Positions 1 to 12,700 of a stretch of 64,000 bases of DNA are shown here, piece by piece. The number at the start of each line of letters is the position of its first letter. The first letter of the stretch is position 1. The notes under the pieces were generated by a model. The model worked only from the letters and a program-made list of their open reading frames with translations. It searched no databases and was not told the origin of the DNA. The DNA lies in contig NW_025946691.1 of the NCBI RefSeq assembly GCF_000764305.2, forward strand, positions 1-64,000. Direction: 5' to 3'. Origin of the DNA: Hyalella azteca. Taxonomy: Eukaryota > Arthropoda > Malacostraca > Amphipoda > Hyalellidae. A program made the position numbers and the translations under genes.

Positions 1-215
1 TAACTATCCTCTGCCTCTCTCCACCAGACGACAGATAACTAACTACCCTCCGCCCTTTTATATCATTAGCTGCATACCACAGGTTCACGTTGAAGACGGG
101 ATGACTTAACAGATGAAAACTTAACAGTTGACGACGGTAGGTTCTCCACTGCCTAATTATTGATGATGGCCACGAGTTCTCCATTGTTGATGATGGCCAC
201 GAGTTCTCCATATTA
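1..215. repeat. detached copy of the 9000-9275 intron repeats
   Basis: Positions 1-34 equal the 35-bp exon-derived unit of 8964-9096 (with CAGATAAC in place of the donor), and 120-215 carry the GATGATGGCCACGAGTTCTC units. This piece of the aminopeptidase's later intron lies upstream of its catalytic exon, which implies a local duplication or a paralogous gene copy to the left. Confidence 0.85.
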
Positions 216-221
216 AAGACA

Positions 222-560
222 ACACTTCTAAAGAGGCCAGTGTCTCTGATGTCACTAATGTACAATGAATTTATTTTATTATTTTTAAATATATAAAAAA
301 TATTTTTACTTTTTTTTGCATAACATTTTTTTAATTCTTTATTCTGTCAATTGATTCATGCTTTGTCTCCGACTTTACGCGAGTGGGCAAAATTTCAGAT
401 CGATTGTACAGTAAGAAGTGTGAAATACTATCTATTATAAGATTTGTAGCAGACAAACAACACTAAGTGAAGTTAAAGAGAAGTCTTGTAATAAGTGAAG
501 TTAAAGAGAAGTCTTGTAAAAAGTGAAGTGAGAGAGAAGTGTCGTAAAAACAATCGTTTA
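222..560 (+). mobile_element. unclassified dispersed repeat, copy 1
   Basis: From TTAAAGACAACACTTCTAAA to AGTGAAGTTAAAGAGAAGTC and GTAAAAACAATCG, this matches the reverse complement of 62885-63205 along its length, including the AT-rich centre, CAGATCGATTG and GATTTGTAGCAGAC. It has no open frame. It ends just before the acceptor at 583. Confidence 0.8.
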
Positions 561-583
561 TATAACCTCAACCCCATCACCAG

Positions 584-754
584 ACATGGCGGCCATCCCC
601 GACTACGTGTCTGGGGCCACAGAGCACTGGGGCATCATCACCTACAGGGAGACGAGCATCTTCTACAACCCCACCAAGAGTTCCGAGACCAACAAGCAGA
701 GAGTCTGCTCTGTCGTGGCGCATGAACTCGCGCACCAGTGGTTTGGCAACCTCG
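584..754 (+). CDS. aminopeptidase exon: GAMEN-like motif and HEXXH zinc site
   Basis: Acceptor CAG ends at 583 and donor GTGTGT starts at 755. The exon reads [17 protein letters not shown] and later [16 protein letters not shown], ending in phase 1. It holds the exopeptidase motif and the HELAH zinc/catalytic site. The first ATG at 586 is internal to the exon, not a start codon. The canonical GAMEN is GATEH here, so Met and Asn are replaced. A dispersed repeat copy ends within about 30 bp of the acceptor. Confidence 0.9.
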
Positions 755-3700
755 GTGTGTTGTATTTGATGTTTAGACGGGATAATATAGCTGTTTCAGC
801 GTTTATTAGGCCATGGGCCTGTCGCCGATTCTTAACATTGCAGAACATCCACGGCTTGTTGCGGGCTTGAACTCGCAACTCACTGCTTCAAATTTTCTTT
901 GCTTAACCGCCCGGCCTTCTTGCCGATTCTGACCAGAAACTGGCGCACAGAGCTGGGATCGAACCCGCGCCTCTCTGCGCCAATCTTGGTACTCTGAACT
1001 TTAACCACTGGTCCACCCTACTCATATGATGGTGCTCATATGAGTCTTGGAATTTTAAGTGAATAATCAATTTTTTTATAAGTAAAGAAAATAGCAAAAT
1101 AAGTCACCGTTTATAATGAGAGAAAACGTTTCGGAGTCTAGCTGCATCGTCAGTTCAAGAACCTAGAACACAATCTAAACAATTAGTAAACTTAAGGGTA
1201 GGCTTTCCTGCTCATATTTTCTTCATTTTTATTTGTTTTCATTTAATAATTTATATCCTTAATTAATAAGATTAATATCCTCACTGTGAATTTTAGTTAA
1301 GCAGTTGTTTTTACTTGTGTTCAAGGTTTTTGAACTGATGATGTAGCTGTACTCCGGAACGTTTTCACTCATTGGAAATGGTGAATTTTTGTCTTTTTTT
1401 TTGTTTTTAAATTCTTGATAAATTTGCCATATAAGCAATCAAGTAACCTTAATACTTAAGAGAATAATGTATTGCTAATTCCATGGAACAAAATTATTCT
1501 TGACTGCAATAGAGCAAACAGAAAAGTTTTACTCTTTCGTAAAGTTTTGGAGTAACCGTTATTAGTTGACTTTTAATCGTTTTTATGAAGAGCAAATGCT
1601 TGCGATTGGTCGAGCCGAAAGAAAGAATGAAAGCGCGCACGTGTGATCATTCGATATTATAACATTTCATGATATTAGATTCCGATCTTTTAATGATTGT
1701 ATCAACTCTGAGTGTACAAGTATATATCGTATCAGGATTTGATTCGACCAACTTATTTCTTTGAATTATAAATCTCCCACCATTTCAGGAAGCTACCTAT
1801 TGAATCCTCAAGAATTAACATTCAAATTTGAATTTGATCTTTAAGTTAGGAAATATTTAAAAAATGATTTTTTATTTTGTACCAAGTCACCCTGAAGTGG
1901 TGGGACGACCTGTGGCTCAACGAAGGCTTTGCCTCGTACATCGAGACCAAAGGCGTGGACCATGTCGAGACAGGCTGGGATATGGTAAGCTTTTTATTCA
2001 TTTAACTCTAGGTATTTATTTCTTACTGAAAGCATGTAAACTAAATAAGATTTGACCGATCGGTTGTCACCTGACCGCGTCAAGTCAAGCTGGCATACTA
2101 TTTGTATACACTGAACTGAGATGTATATTTCTATTTCTAACACATTGTGAAGTAGTAGCACAGTTGCCACATTCTATCCTCAGTACCTACATGAGTTTTT
2201 TTTCGGAGTACCCCGAAATCCATCTATTTACCCGAAACATACATTTTTTCCAGTTCATTACAGATTTCTTACGTCTGTTGATATATGTATCATGCATTTT
2301 ATGAATAAATGTTATATTTCTTATGCTAATTTAGTAGTGAACCAAGAAAATTCATGAGTTGTGAGTAACTGGTTTGCATTTCCAGGGCTCTCAATTCGTG
2401 ACAGATTCGCTGCAGTCAGTATTCGACCTCGACTCCAAACTCAGTTCTCATGCCATTGTCCAGAGTGTGACCACTCCTGACCAGATCACCGCCATGTTTG
2501 ACTCCATATCCTACGACAAAATGACTACACTCCTGACCAGATCACCGCCATGTTTGACTCCATATCCTACGACAAGGTAATGACTACACTCCTGACCAGA
2601 TCACCGCCATGTTTGACTCCATATCCTACGACTACACTCCTGACCAGATCACCGCCATGTTTGACTCCATATCCTACGACAAGGTAAGGACTACAGCCAT
2701 GACCAGATCACTGCCATGTTTGACTCCATATCCTACGACAAGGTAAGGACTATACCCATGACCAGATCACCGCCATGTTTGACTCCATATCCTACGACAA
2801 GGTAAGGACACATAGTGATGACTGCAACGCTCAAGTTTTTCTCGGGCATGATTTTAACATTTCGTGTTGTTCATTGCTGACTTTAGCATGTCGTTTTGTT
2901 CATGGCTGACATCAACATGTCATGTTGTCCATGGCTGACTTTAGCATGTCATGTTGTCTATGGCTGACTTTAACATGTCGTGTTGTTCATGGCTGACCTC
3001 AACATGTCATGTTATCCATGGCTGACCTCAACATGTCATGCTGTTCATGACTGACCTCAACATGTCGTTGTCCAGGGCTGACTTTAACATGTGTTGTCCA
3101 TGGCTGACTTTAGCATGTCGTGTTGTTCACGGCTGGCTTTAACATGTGTTGTCCAGGGCTCGTCGGTGCTGCGGATGCTGGAAGGCTTCGTAGGCACGCC
3201 GGTGTTCCAGGCGGGCATCAACAGCTTCCTGAAGCGCTTCGCGTACCAGAACGCCGTCACCGCGCAGCTCTGGGAGGAGCTCACCAAGGCCTGGCAGGCT
3301 TCCGGTGTTCAAGTGAGCCTATTTTCCCGGTGCCTTAATTTTTTAAGGCACCATTCCCGGTGCCCTCCCGGTGCCTTAAAGATTGCCGGTGCCTTAACTT
3401 CTGATATGGGAAGGCAGAATATGGAAGGCGTTTAATATATTGAGAGGCACTTCTCAAATCGCCTATATTTAATTTAAATTTATTGAACATTAAAACTTCC
3501 ATCCCACAATATATCCAAGACTTTTTAGTGTCGCGCACTGATCTTTACTACTTGTAATTGAGCGTTACAACGCTGTAAGCCTAATTGTTTATTAGCACCG
3601 ACACACCACTAGCCAAAGGCCATTCATCGGCCACCGAAAACCGTCAATAGTTTTTAATAGGAATAAAATAATTAAAATTGTTTATTAGCACCGACACACC

Positions 3701-6700
3701 ACTAGCCAAAGGCCATTCATCGGCCACCGAAAACCGTCAATAATTTTTAATAGGAATAAAATAATTAAAAGAGCTTTCGATGCTGACTGTTGATAACGTC
3801 TTGCGCTTACTTATATTGAGTCTAGAGAGAACAGTTCGTTGCAGATATTGTTACAAATTTAAATACTGGCAGAAGACTAGTAATTATATTTCGTAAGTTG
3901 TCAATTAGTCTCCTAGCACCGCACTCTCGGAAAGAGTTACCAGTTTATTATTTCGTCTGTCATCAACTGACGGCTTTTCAAGCTAAACCCACTAATGAAA
4001 TGTAGACAAAAAATCGGCCCCAATGTATACTCTGGCTTTTAAGTGTACTCTAGCCGCTACGTGTACCTAAGCCGCTACATGTACTTCAGCCGCCCGCTAC
4101 ATATACTTGAGGCGCTACGTGTACTTGAGCCGCTACATGTACTTCAGCCGCTACATGTACTTCAGCCGCTACATATACTTGAGCCGCTACATATACTTAA
4201 GCCGCTACATATACTTGAGGCGCTACGTGTACTTGAGCCGCTACATGTACTTCAGCCGCTATATGTACTTAAGCCTCTACATGTACTTAAGCCGCTACAT
4301 GTACATAAGCCGCTACGTGTACCTAAGCCGCTACCTGTACTTAAGCCGCTACATGTACTTAAGCCACAACGTGTACGTAGGCCCCTACGTTTACGTAAGC
4401 TTGTTTTTATAGTGCGGCCGCTGTTCTTATCACTGATTTTTATGATTTAATAAAAACTTTACTCTTATAACGACTACGTTACTAAGGTTGTCCCATACCC
4501 AGGACGGTGACGTGGGTGAGATCATGAGCACGTGAATTGAAATATCGATATGGTGAATTTGCTTGGTGTTTTCTTTGCTTTTAAATTCCTTGTGAACTTG
4601 CGATATAAGCAGACTGATAATATAAGTACTTATTACTAAGCCTGACATGCATACCCAGGACGGTGACGTAGGTGAGATCATGAGCACGTGGACGGCTATA
4701 ACTCATTTATATATCAAAGCGATTACATAGCTTCGAGAGGTTACATTACTACAATTAAGTTAGTTTCAAGCATACTTTTTCGAGACGTTTTCAACCCATG
4801 AACGTTTCCATAGTTCTTACTATTAGTACCTATGCACCACTATTACCCATATACAACTAGTAGGTACTACCTATGTACAACTATTACCTATACACAACTG
4901 TTACCTATGTACAACTAGTACTACCTATGTACAACTATTACCTATACACAACTATTACCTATATACAACTATTACCATTACCGTGTCCAGCCCTGCTGAC
5001 TCGCCCCACGGTTACCGCTGGCACGTCCCCGTCAGCCTCGTCACGTCCCAAGCTCCTGACAACGCCTCCCTCACCTGGCTGTACAAGACCAACGACTCTG
5101 GTGAGCTGACGGCGACTCTGGTGAGCTGACGGCGACTCTGGCTGTACAAGACCAACGACTCTGGTGAGCTGACGGCGACTCTGGCTGTACAAGACCAACG
5201 ACTCTGGTGAGCTGACGGCGACTCTGGCTGTACAAGACCAACGACTCTGGTGAGCTGACGGCGACTCTGGCTGTACAAGACCAACGACTCTGGTGAGCTG
5301 ACGGCGACTCTGGCTGTACAAGACCAACGACTCTGGTGAGCTGACGGCGACTCTGGCTGTACAAGACCAACGACTCTGGTGAGCTGACGGCGACTCTGGC
5401 TGTACAAGACCAACGACTCTGGTGAGCTGACGGCGACTCTGGCTGTACAAGACCAACGACTCTGGTGAGCTGACGGCGACTCTGGCTGTACAAGACCAAC
5501 GACTCTGGTGAGCTGACGGCGACTCTGGCTGTACAAGACCAACGACTCTGGTGAGCTGACGGCGACTCTGGCTGTACAAGACCAACGACTCTGGTGAGCT
5601 GACGGCGACTCTGGCTGTACAAGACCAACGACTCTGGTGAGCTGACGGCGACTCTGGCTGTACAAGACCAACGACTCTGGTGAGCTGACGGCGACTCTGG
5701 CTGTACAAGACCAACGACTCTGGTGAGCTGACGGCGACTCTGGCTGTACAAGACCAACGACTCTGGTGAGCTGACGGCGACTCTGGCTGTACAAGACCAA
5801 CGACTCTGGTGAGCTGACGGCGACTCTGGTGAGCTGACGGCGACTCTGGTGAGCTGACTGCGACTCTGGTGAGGCTGGACAAGCTCAATACATCGTCTAG
5901 CGCCACGCTTTAAGCCTTATTTTATTTCTTCTCATCTTCCCCGGTAACTCACACGACAATGAAGGGTACGGTATTTTGTATGCCTGTCAATCCTAAGCAC
6001 TCTTTCGTGCGCTCTGCTCTCTATAATAAAATAAATATATTTCAGAATTAAGTATTACGAACAGTTGAAGGATTTGGGATGAGCTGGAAAAATTTTGTGT
6101 TTGTGAACTTCATGGAAAATATTAGGGTGTAATAATACTCGTTCTCGCTCATATATTCGCTCATTTAATCGTGAAAATCGATGAACATTCTTGTAAGTAT
6201 TTATTTCTGTACAGTTTCAATTCCCCTGCCCGCCGGGGCCACTTGGTTCAAGCTAAACTTCGAGCAGCAAGGCTACTACAGAGTCAACTATGACCTCGAC
6301 ACTTGGGCGTCTATGAGACAACTATGCATAGACAAGGTATGTATTCTGCACTTTATTATTTATCTATTTTCGTATAGAACACAATAGCACTAAGCATCGA
6401 CAAGGTAGGTGTTCTGCATTTTCTGCTATATCTTATTTATCTATTCTCGCGTGGAACACAATAGCACTAAATAAACTTATTTATCTATTTTCGTTTAGAA
6501 TACAATAGCACTAAATTAATGAGAACAAGTGACAAAATAGACTCCGAGTTATATCTATAGAAGCTAATGAGATTTGAAGGCCATTAGAGAACAATTCGAA
6601 AAACCGCAAGTAATTATTTTTTTGTGACGTATTAAGGAAAGCAGAAAATTCATTCCAGAAGTTTGAGTATTTTGAAAAATAAACAACGAAGTTTTGCAAC

Positions 6701-9700
6701 TGGATCTATCGATTTTAATTTTGTTCACACATGTTGAATAAAACAAAAAGGATCATAAATTGTAAATATAAAATGATAATAATAATATTATAGCCACCCT
6801 TCTTATGAAACGACGAACGTTATTCGTTCGTCCCGTAAACTGCCATATTTCTCTCCAAAACGTGCATATATTGTATCTGCACTTCTTATGCAGCAAGTAA
6901 CGTTATTCGTTAGCCGTTGTTCGTTCGCCGTTATTCATTCGCCGTTATGCGTTCATTCTTATTCGTTTGCTTTTATTCTTTAATTATTATTCGTTCTCTC
7001 TTATTCGTTAATTATTGTTCGTTCGCTGTTATTAGTTAATTATTATTCGTTCTTTTATTCGTTAATTATCATTCGTTCGCCGTCATTCGTTCGCCGTTAT
7101 TCGTTCGCCGTTATTCGTTCATTATTATTCATTCGCCGTTATGCGTTCATTCTTATTCGTTTTCTGTTATTCGTTCATTCTTATTCGTTTTCTGTTATTC
7201 GTTCATTATTCGTTCTCTGTTATTCGTTAATTATTATTCGTTCTCCGTTATTCATTAATTATTATTCGTTCTCAGTTATTTGTTAAATATTACTCGTTCT
7301 CTTGTTATTCGTTAATTATTATTCGTTAGCTGTTATTCGTTCATTGTTATTCATTCGCTGTTATTCATTAATTATTATTCGTTCACTGTTATTAGTTCGC
7401 TGTCATTCCTTCATTATTATTCATTCACCGTTATTCGCTCATTATTATTCGTTCGCCGTTATTCGATAATTCTTATTCATTCTATTATTCGTTAATTATT
7501 ATTTGTTCTCTGTTGTTCGTTCATTATTATTCATTCGCCCTTATTCGTTGATTATTATTCGTAATTTACCGTGCCCCCAGAGCGTGGGCCCCGCGGACAG
7601 GTCAAGCCTGGTTGACGACGCGCTGGCGTTGGCCGACGCTGCGCTCCTGCCCTACGCCAGCGCCCTCGACCTCTGCACCGCCCTTAACAACGAGACGCAT
7701 CTCGTGCCCTGGAAAACTGCTACTAACAGGTCACTTTATCTGCTTAAACAACTGACTAATGTCTACTTCAGATATCTTTTTTTTTTGTTTTACAGCATAT
7801 TTTGTTTATTGTGCTTCATGTAATGTTGTTTATTCTGAGATTTGTAATCGTTTTAAACTACCGTACTTTCTAGCCCGGATCGCAGTCCGTTTCAGGCTGG
7901 CAGGATGAGGGCGACCATCTGCAGCAGTGAGACACTTAGTATTAGTGGATGAATATGTGCTTAACACGTTGACTACGATTGCTTCATCTTGTACTATTGT
8001 ATCATATTTTGTACTGTTTTTAAACAAGGTTGCCAGACGGTCATTTTTCCGGACAAATTCCGTAATTTAGTTTTTCTCAATTGCGTTGGCCGGCTAAAAT
8101 TTATGATTGGGGTACTTCCTAATTAAATTTTAAATACTGCAAAAAGAAAATGAATGGAATTTTTATAGTGGAACCTACAAATTAACTAGTATATTTTGAG
8201 TTATCGGCCTTTTTTGGCCTTTTTTGTTCTCGGATTTGGCCAATTTTAGGCAACCAGAATTTTGTACCACTACGTCCTGGAGAAATAAATTTCGTGGTAC
8301 GCATATGCACCACTTCGTAGTCAACGTGTTAAAATCATCAAGATTGCAGCAGTTAGTTGGGGGTTCGAAATCTACATGCAGCTAGTTGAGAAAATTCTGG
8401 TCGAAATGTGGGAAGTGGCCGCGTATTAAGTAATTGGCTACTGACCAACATGGACAAATCAAAAACCATTATATTTTATTGCTTCTTTTATGATTTCATC
8501 ATATTCAATTAACTTTGTTTTATTTCTTTGATGAATTGATGTTTTCTGATCTAACATTAAACTTGTGTATCATCATCATATAACATTAAACTAGTGTACC
8601 CGGTATGCATCATTAAAATAGTGTATTTTACATCAAACTGGTACTTACTATGTTCGCTTTTTTTTTTGATCATGTAAACGTCGTACAACAGATCCAGGGT
8701 TGCCATATTGCCAATATATTTACCCTAATGCAGTATAGTCTGAGGCGATTCAATGCCAGTCGAGTGCCGATTTTAGATCCAGCAAAGTTCCTTTTTATGT
8801 TTTTAAAGCAATTTATTGATAAGAATGAATGAATATTATATATTAATGTATTGCTACGCTCAGGTTGCTGCGAGTTGAGATCGTGTACCTGGCGTGCGTC
8901 GCGGGACTGGAGTCTTGTCTTCAGGAGTCCGCACGCCTCCTGCAGCTGTACGCCCAGTTTGAAAACTATCCTCTGCCTCTCTCCACCAAACGGCAGGTAA
9001 CTATCCTCTGCCTCTCTCCACCAGACGACAGGTAACTATCCTCTGCCTCTCTCCACCAGACGACAGGTAACTATCCTCTGCCTCTCTCCACTCTGTCATT
9101 ACTGATGATGGCCACGAGTTCTCCATTGTTGGTGATGGCCACGAGTTCTCCATCGTTGATGATGGCCACGAGTTCTCCATCGTTGATGATGGCCACGAGT
9201 TCTCCATTGTTGGTGATGGCCAGGAGTTGATGATGACCACGAGTTGATGATGGCCACGAGTTCTCCATATTATTGTCTAAAGTTTGTGTTGTTGATGGCA
9301 GGTACTGCGACAAGGCATGGTGGAGGGCGGCACAGAGGAGGTGTGGAACGCCGTGTGGCAGCGCTGCTCCGCCACGCAGGACGCCACAGAGAAGGACAAC
9401 TGCCTCTACGGCCTCGCTAACTCCCAGGACGTCGCCACGCTTTCCAAGTGAGAACTTTGTTATAAGTTCTCACCAGACATCTGATGTTGAATTAATGAAT
9501 TAAACATCGTTTGGTTGACGCTTTCCAAGTGAGAACTTTGTTTTACGTTCTCACCAGACATCTGATGCTGAATTAATTAATTAAACGTCGTTTGGTTGAC
9601 GCTTTCTAAGTGAGAACTTTGTTATAAGTTTCCACCAGACGTCTGATGTTGAATTAATGAGTTAAACGTCGTTTGGTTGACGCTTTCCAAGTGAGAACTT

Positions 9701-12700
9701 TGGCATAAGTTTCCACCAGACGTCTGATGCTGAATTAGTGCATTAAACGTCTTTTGGTTGAATGGTCGTTGATTCGACGTTATTTTTCTACGGCCTCGCA
9801 AACTCGCAGAACACGCTTTCCAAGTGAGAACGTTGTTATAGGTTTCTACCAGACGTCTGACGTTGAATTAAACGTCGTTTGGTTGAATGATTGTTGATTT
9901 AACGTTATTTCCACTGCTAACGTTATTTCCACTGCGTCATTTGCCTGCTAAGTTTGGTCATATATTGTCATGTACTGTATGTACATATATTATGTGGTAT
10001 ACGTATAGTTGATCTTGTTTGTTTATTAAACGTGTTTACAATGTGTGCATTTTCAGCCAAATAATCAGATTATTCTCTTGATTATTTTTACATTCTCATT
10101 AGAAATTTGATCTTATTTAACATGTAAAACTTTTTCGCAGTGTTACTTCACTTGAAATAATTCTCGCTATGGGAGATCATTTTTTCTTGATTCCAATATA
10201 GTATACGTCGTTTATTTTTCCCTCTTCATTGTTTGAAAAGCAGTATCTTGACGTTGTCCCTTCCTCGCGTGTAACCTTCGTAAAAATTTTTTGCCCATAA
10301 CTATCGTCGCCAGATTTTTCTAGCACTGACACAGGTTAATGCATCCATAAGCTAAAATTTAACGCGTATTCGAAGCCATTCTGTCCTGGAGCTCACAATT
10401 ACGGCCTATTGTTCACTCGAAAACTTGGGCAATAAACGCTGATTTTCATTTCCATTTTCAGTTTTTTTAAACAAGCTATTTCTCGAAAGCTTATTGGTTA
10501 GTTTATTTGTTCTTAATCAATAACATCGCGATTGTATATGACTCTTATCACTTCCTTGCTATCAGTTACATCAATGTGCATACTACCATATTATTATTGC
10601 TCATATTATTGTAGAATTATAGGTATTATTTATCGCTCCGATTCATCACTATTGCATCCTAATCATATTATTTTCAATGTTGTTTTAATATTATATTATT
10701 CAAAACTCAGTTTCATCACGATTGCATCCTGATCATATCATTATTTCTAATATTGTTATAATATTATATTATTTATTGCTCAGTTTCATCACGATTACAT
10801 CCTAATCATATCATTATTTCTAATATTGTCATAATATTATATTATTTATTGCTCAGTTTCATCACAATGGCACAAGATCCTAACCTCGTAAGGACGCAGG
10901 ACTTCCTCCACGTGCTCGAGTACATCTCCTACAATCCTGCGGGCACCGACCTCGTCTGGGACTGGGTCAGGTCAGAGGCCCTGTAAATTCCTTCAGTTAT
11001 ATAATATTCTTCAGTTATATATTCTTCAGAGGCTCTATAATATTCTTCAGTTATATATTCTTCAGTTATATATTCTTCAGTTATATATTCTTTAGTTATA
11101 TATTCTTCAGAGGCTCTATAATGTTCTTCAGTTATATATTGTTCAGTTATATATTCTTCAGAGGCTCTAGAATATTCTTCAGTTATATATTCTTCAGTTA
11201 TATATTGTTCAGTTATATATTTTTGAGAGGCTCTATAATATTCTTCAGTTATATAATATTTTTCAGTTTAGTAAAGATGTGAAAAATTTTATTAGGAAAC
11301 ATTGAGATTATTGGTATTTCATGCCACATTCTAATCAATTCAATATTTCAATATTATGAAACATTTCTTGACGCTAATAAGTTCCCTGTGCTACAATCTT
11401 TATTAATTCATTATAATTTAATAAAAATTTCACGCTAATTACTCAAGTTTTAAGAGATTTTCTTTTGGTTCAATTGTGGGACAAAATAAATTTTCGATGA
11501 AAAATCCCATCATGTCAAATTCGGGGAGCGATTGTGTCCCGATATTTACATGTCATGTCAATCATATTCCTTGTATCTCATTCTTCTTGTAACTTGAAGA
11601 TTATCAGTATTTTTACACGTAAAGAGTAAGTTTTATCTTATCTGCATATGTTGCAATTATTCAGTAAACGTCCATTTATCCTACGAAAATTCGTAACTTT
11701 AGTATATAATCGAGTATTTATACGTACGAATATTAACTTTCCGCTTACCTTAAGTGCAGCAATATTATTCAGTAAGTTTCCATTGATCTCAAGAGAAGTA
11801 CCTATTCAGTTAACTTCAACCTATATCAACCTTCTACCGCCTGACACGAGTAACCGGAGCAATGTTGTCACAAGCCTACTTCTCAAAAAGGATACGTTGT
11901 AGTTAGCGCAAAATGACTTGCACTGATGGTTGCCGCCAAGTACAACTTTAAAATGTTCTCTGTTGCGTACAAACGTCCTCTGGGCCTATACTTTCAAAAA
12001 AAGTTGAGAGATCGTAAGTTCATCAGCCAATCATTGGCGGCCTTTCAAGCAAAATCCACCAATCATCGACAAGAAAATAGAGCGTAAGTACTTACGTTGA
12101 CTTAGCGAGTTTTGAAAGTAAGGCCCCTGCAGGTTGCTACACTCACTTGTTTACGTGTAATTTAAGTTGAAAGTTATATTCCCTGAGAGTGACATACGAC
12201 GGTAGAGGGTTAATATATTAAAGCATCTCGTGCCCCACAGGGCCAACTGGGACTGGCTTGTAGCCCGCTACACGCTCAACGACCGCTACCTCGGCCAGCT
12301 TATTCCTAACATCTCTCAGTACTTCGCCACGCAGCAGAAACTTGACGAGGTTCTTAGCTTTAGTGCATGCGAAGTTGTTCAAATATTTGTCCTCTCATTT
12401 AAAATTCACGCTTCTCATACCTGCATGAAGTGAATTTCATCGTATGGTCCTGATGCTATAATTATCCGTTGTTTAATACCATAAAATAATGGCAACTTTA
12501 CGAACGATTTCTATGGCGCACTGGTCTTTTGCACCCAAAAAAGCCCAGTTGGCGTACGTGTTTGCGTTATTCAACCAAATTTTGTTACATGGTTGCATTG
12601 ATATAACCGATATCTAAGCTCCAACGTTAGGCTTATAATCATTTATATACCATCTGTTTAGATTCCGTCAAGTTTCAAATAATATACTTTTTCTCGGCAA

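Noticed and set aside
930..1019. Possible tRNA gene on the minus strand
   Set aside because: A and B boxes are visible but the arms do not pair well and the tail continues as in a second diverged copy; called a SINE instead.
4043..4450. Plus-strand 101-135 codon frames rich in RYMYLS or PLHVL
   Set aside because: Translation of an 18-bp minisatellite; no family, no splice support, intronic.
4959..5906. Minus-strand open frames of 228-315 codons with regular [23 protein letters not shown] repeats
   Set aside because: They lie entirely on the 43-bp array, whose unit has no stop in several frames. The plus strand carries the real exon 4991-5100.
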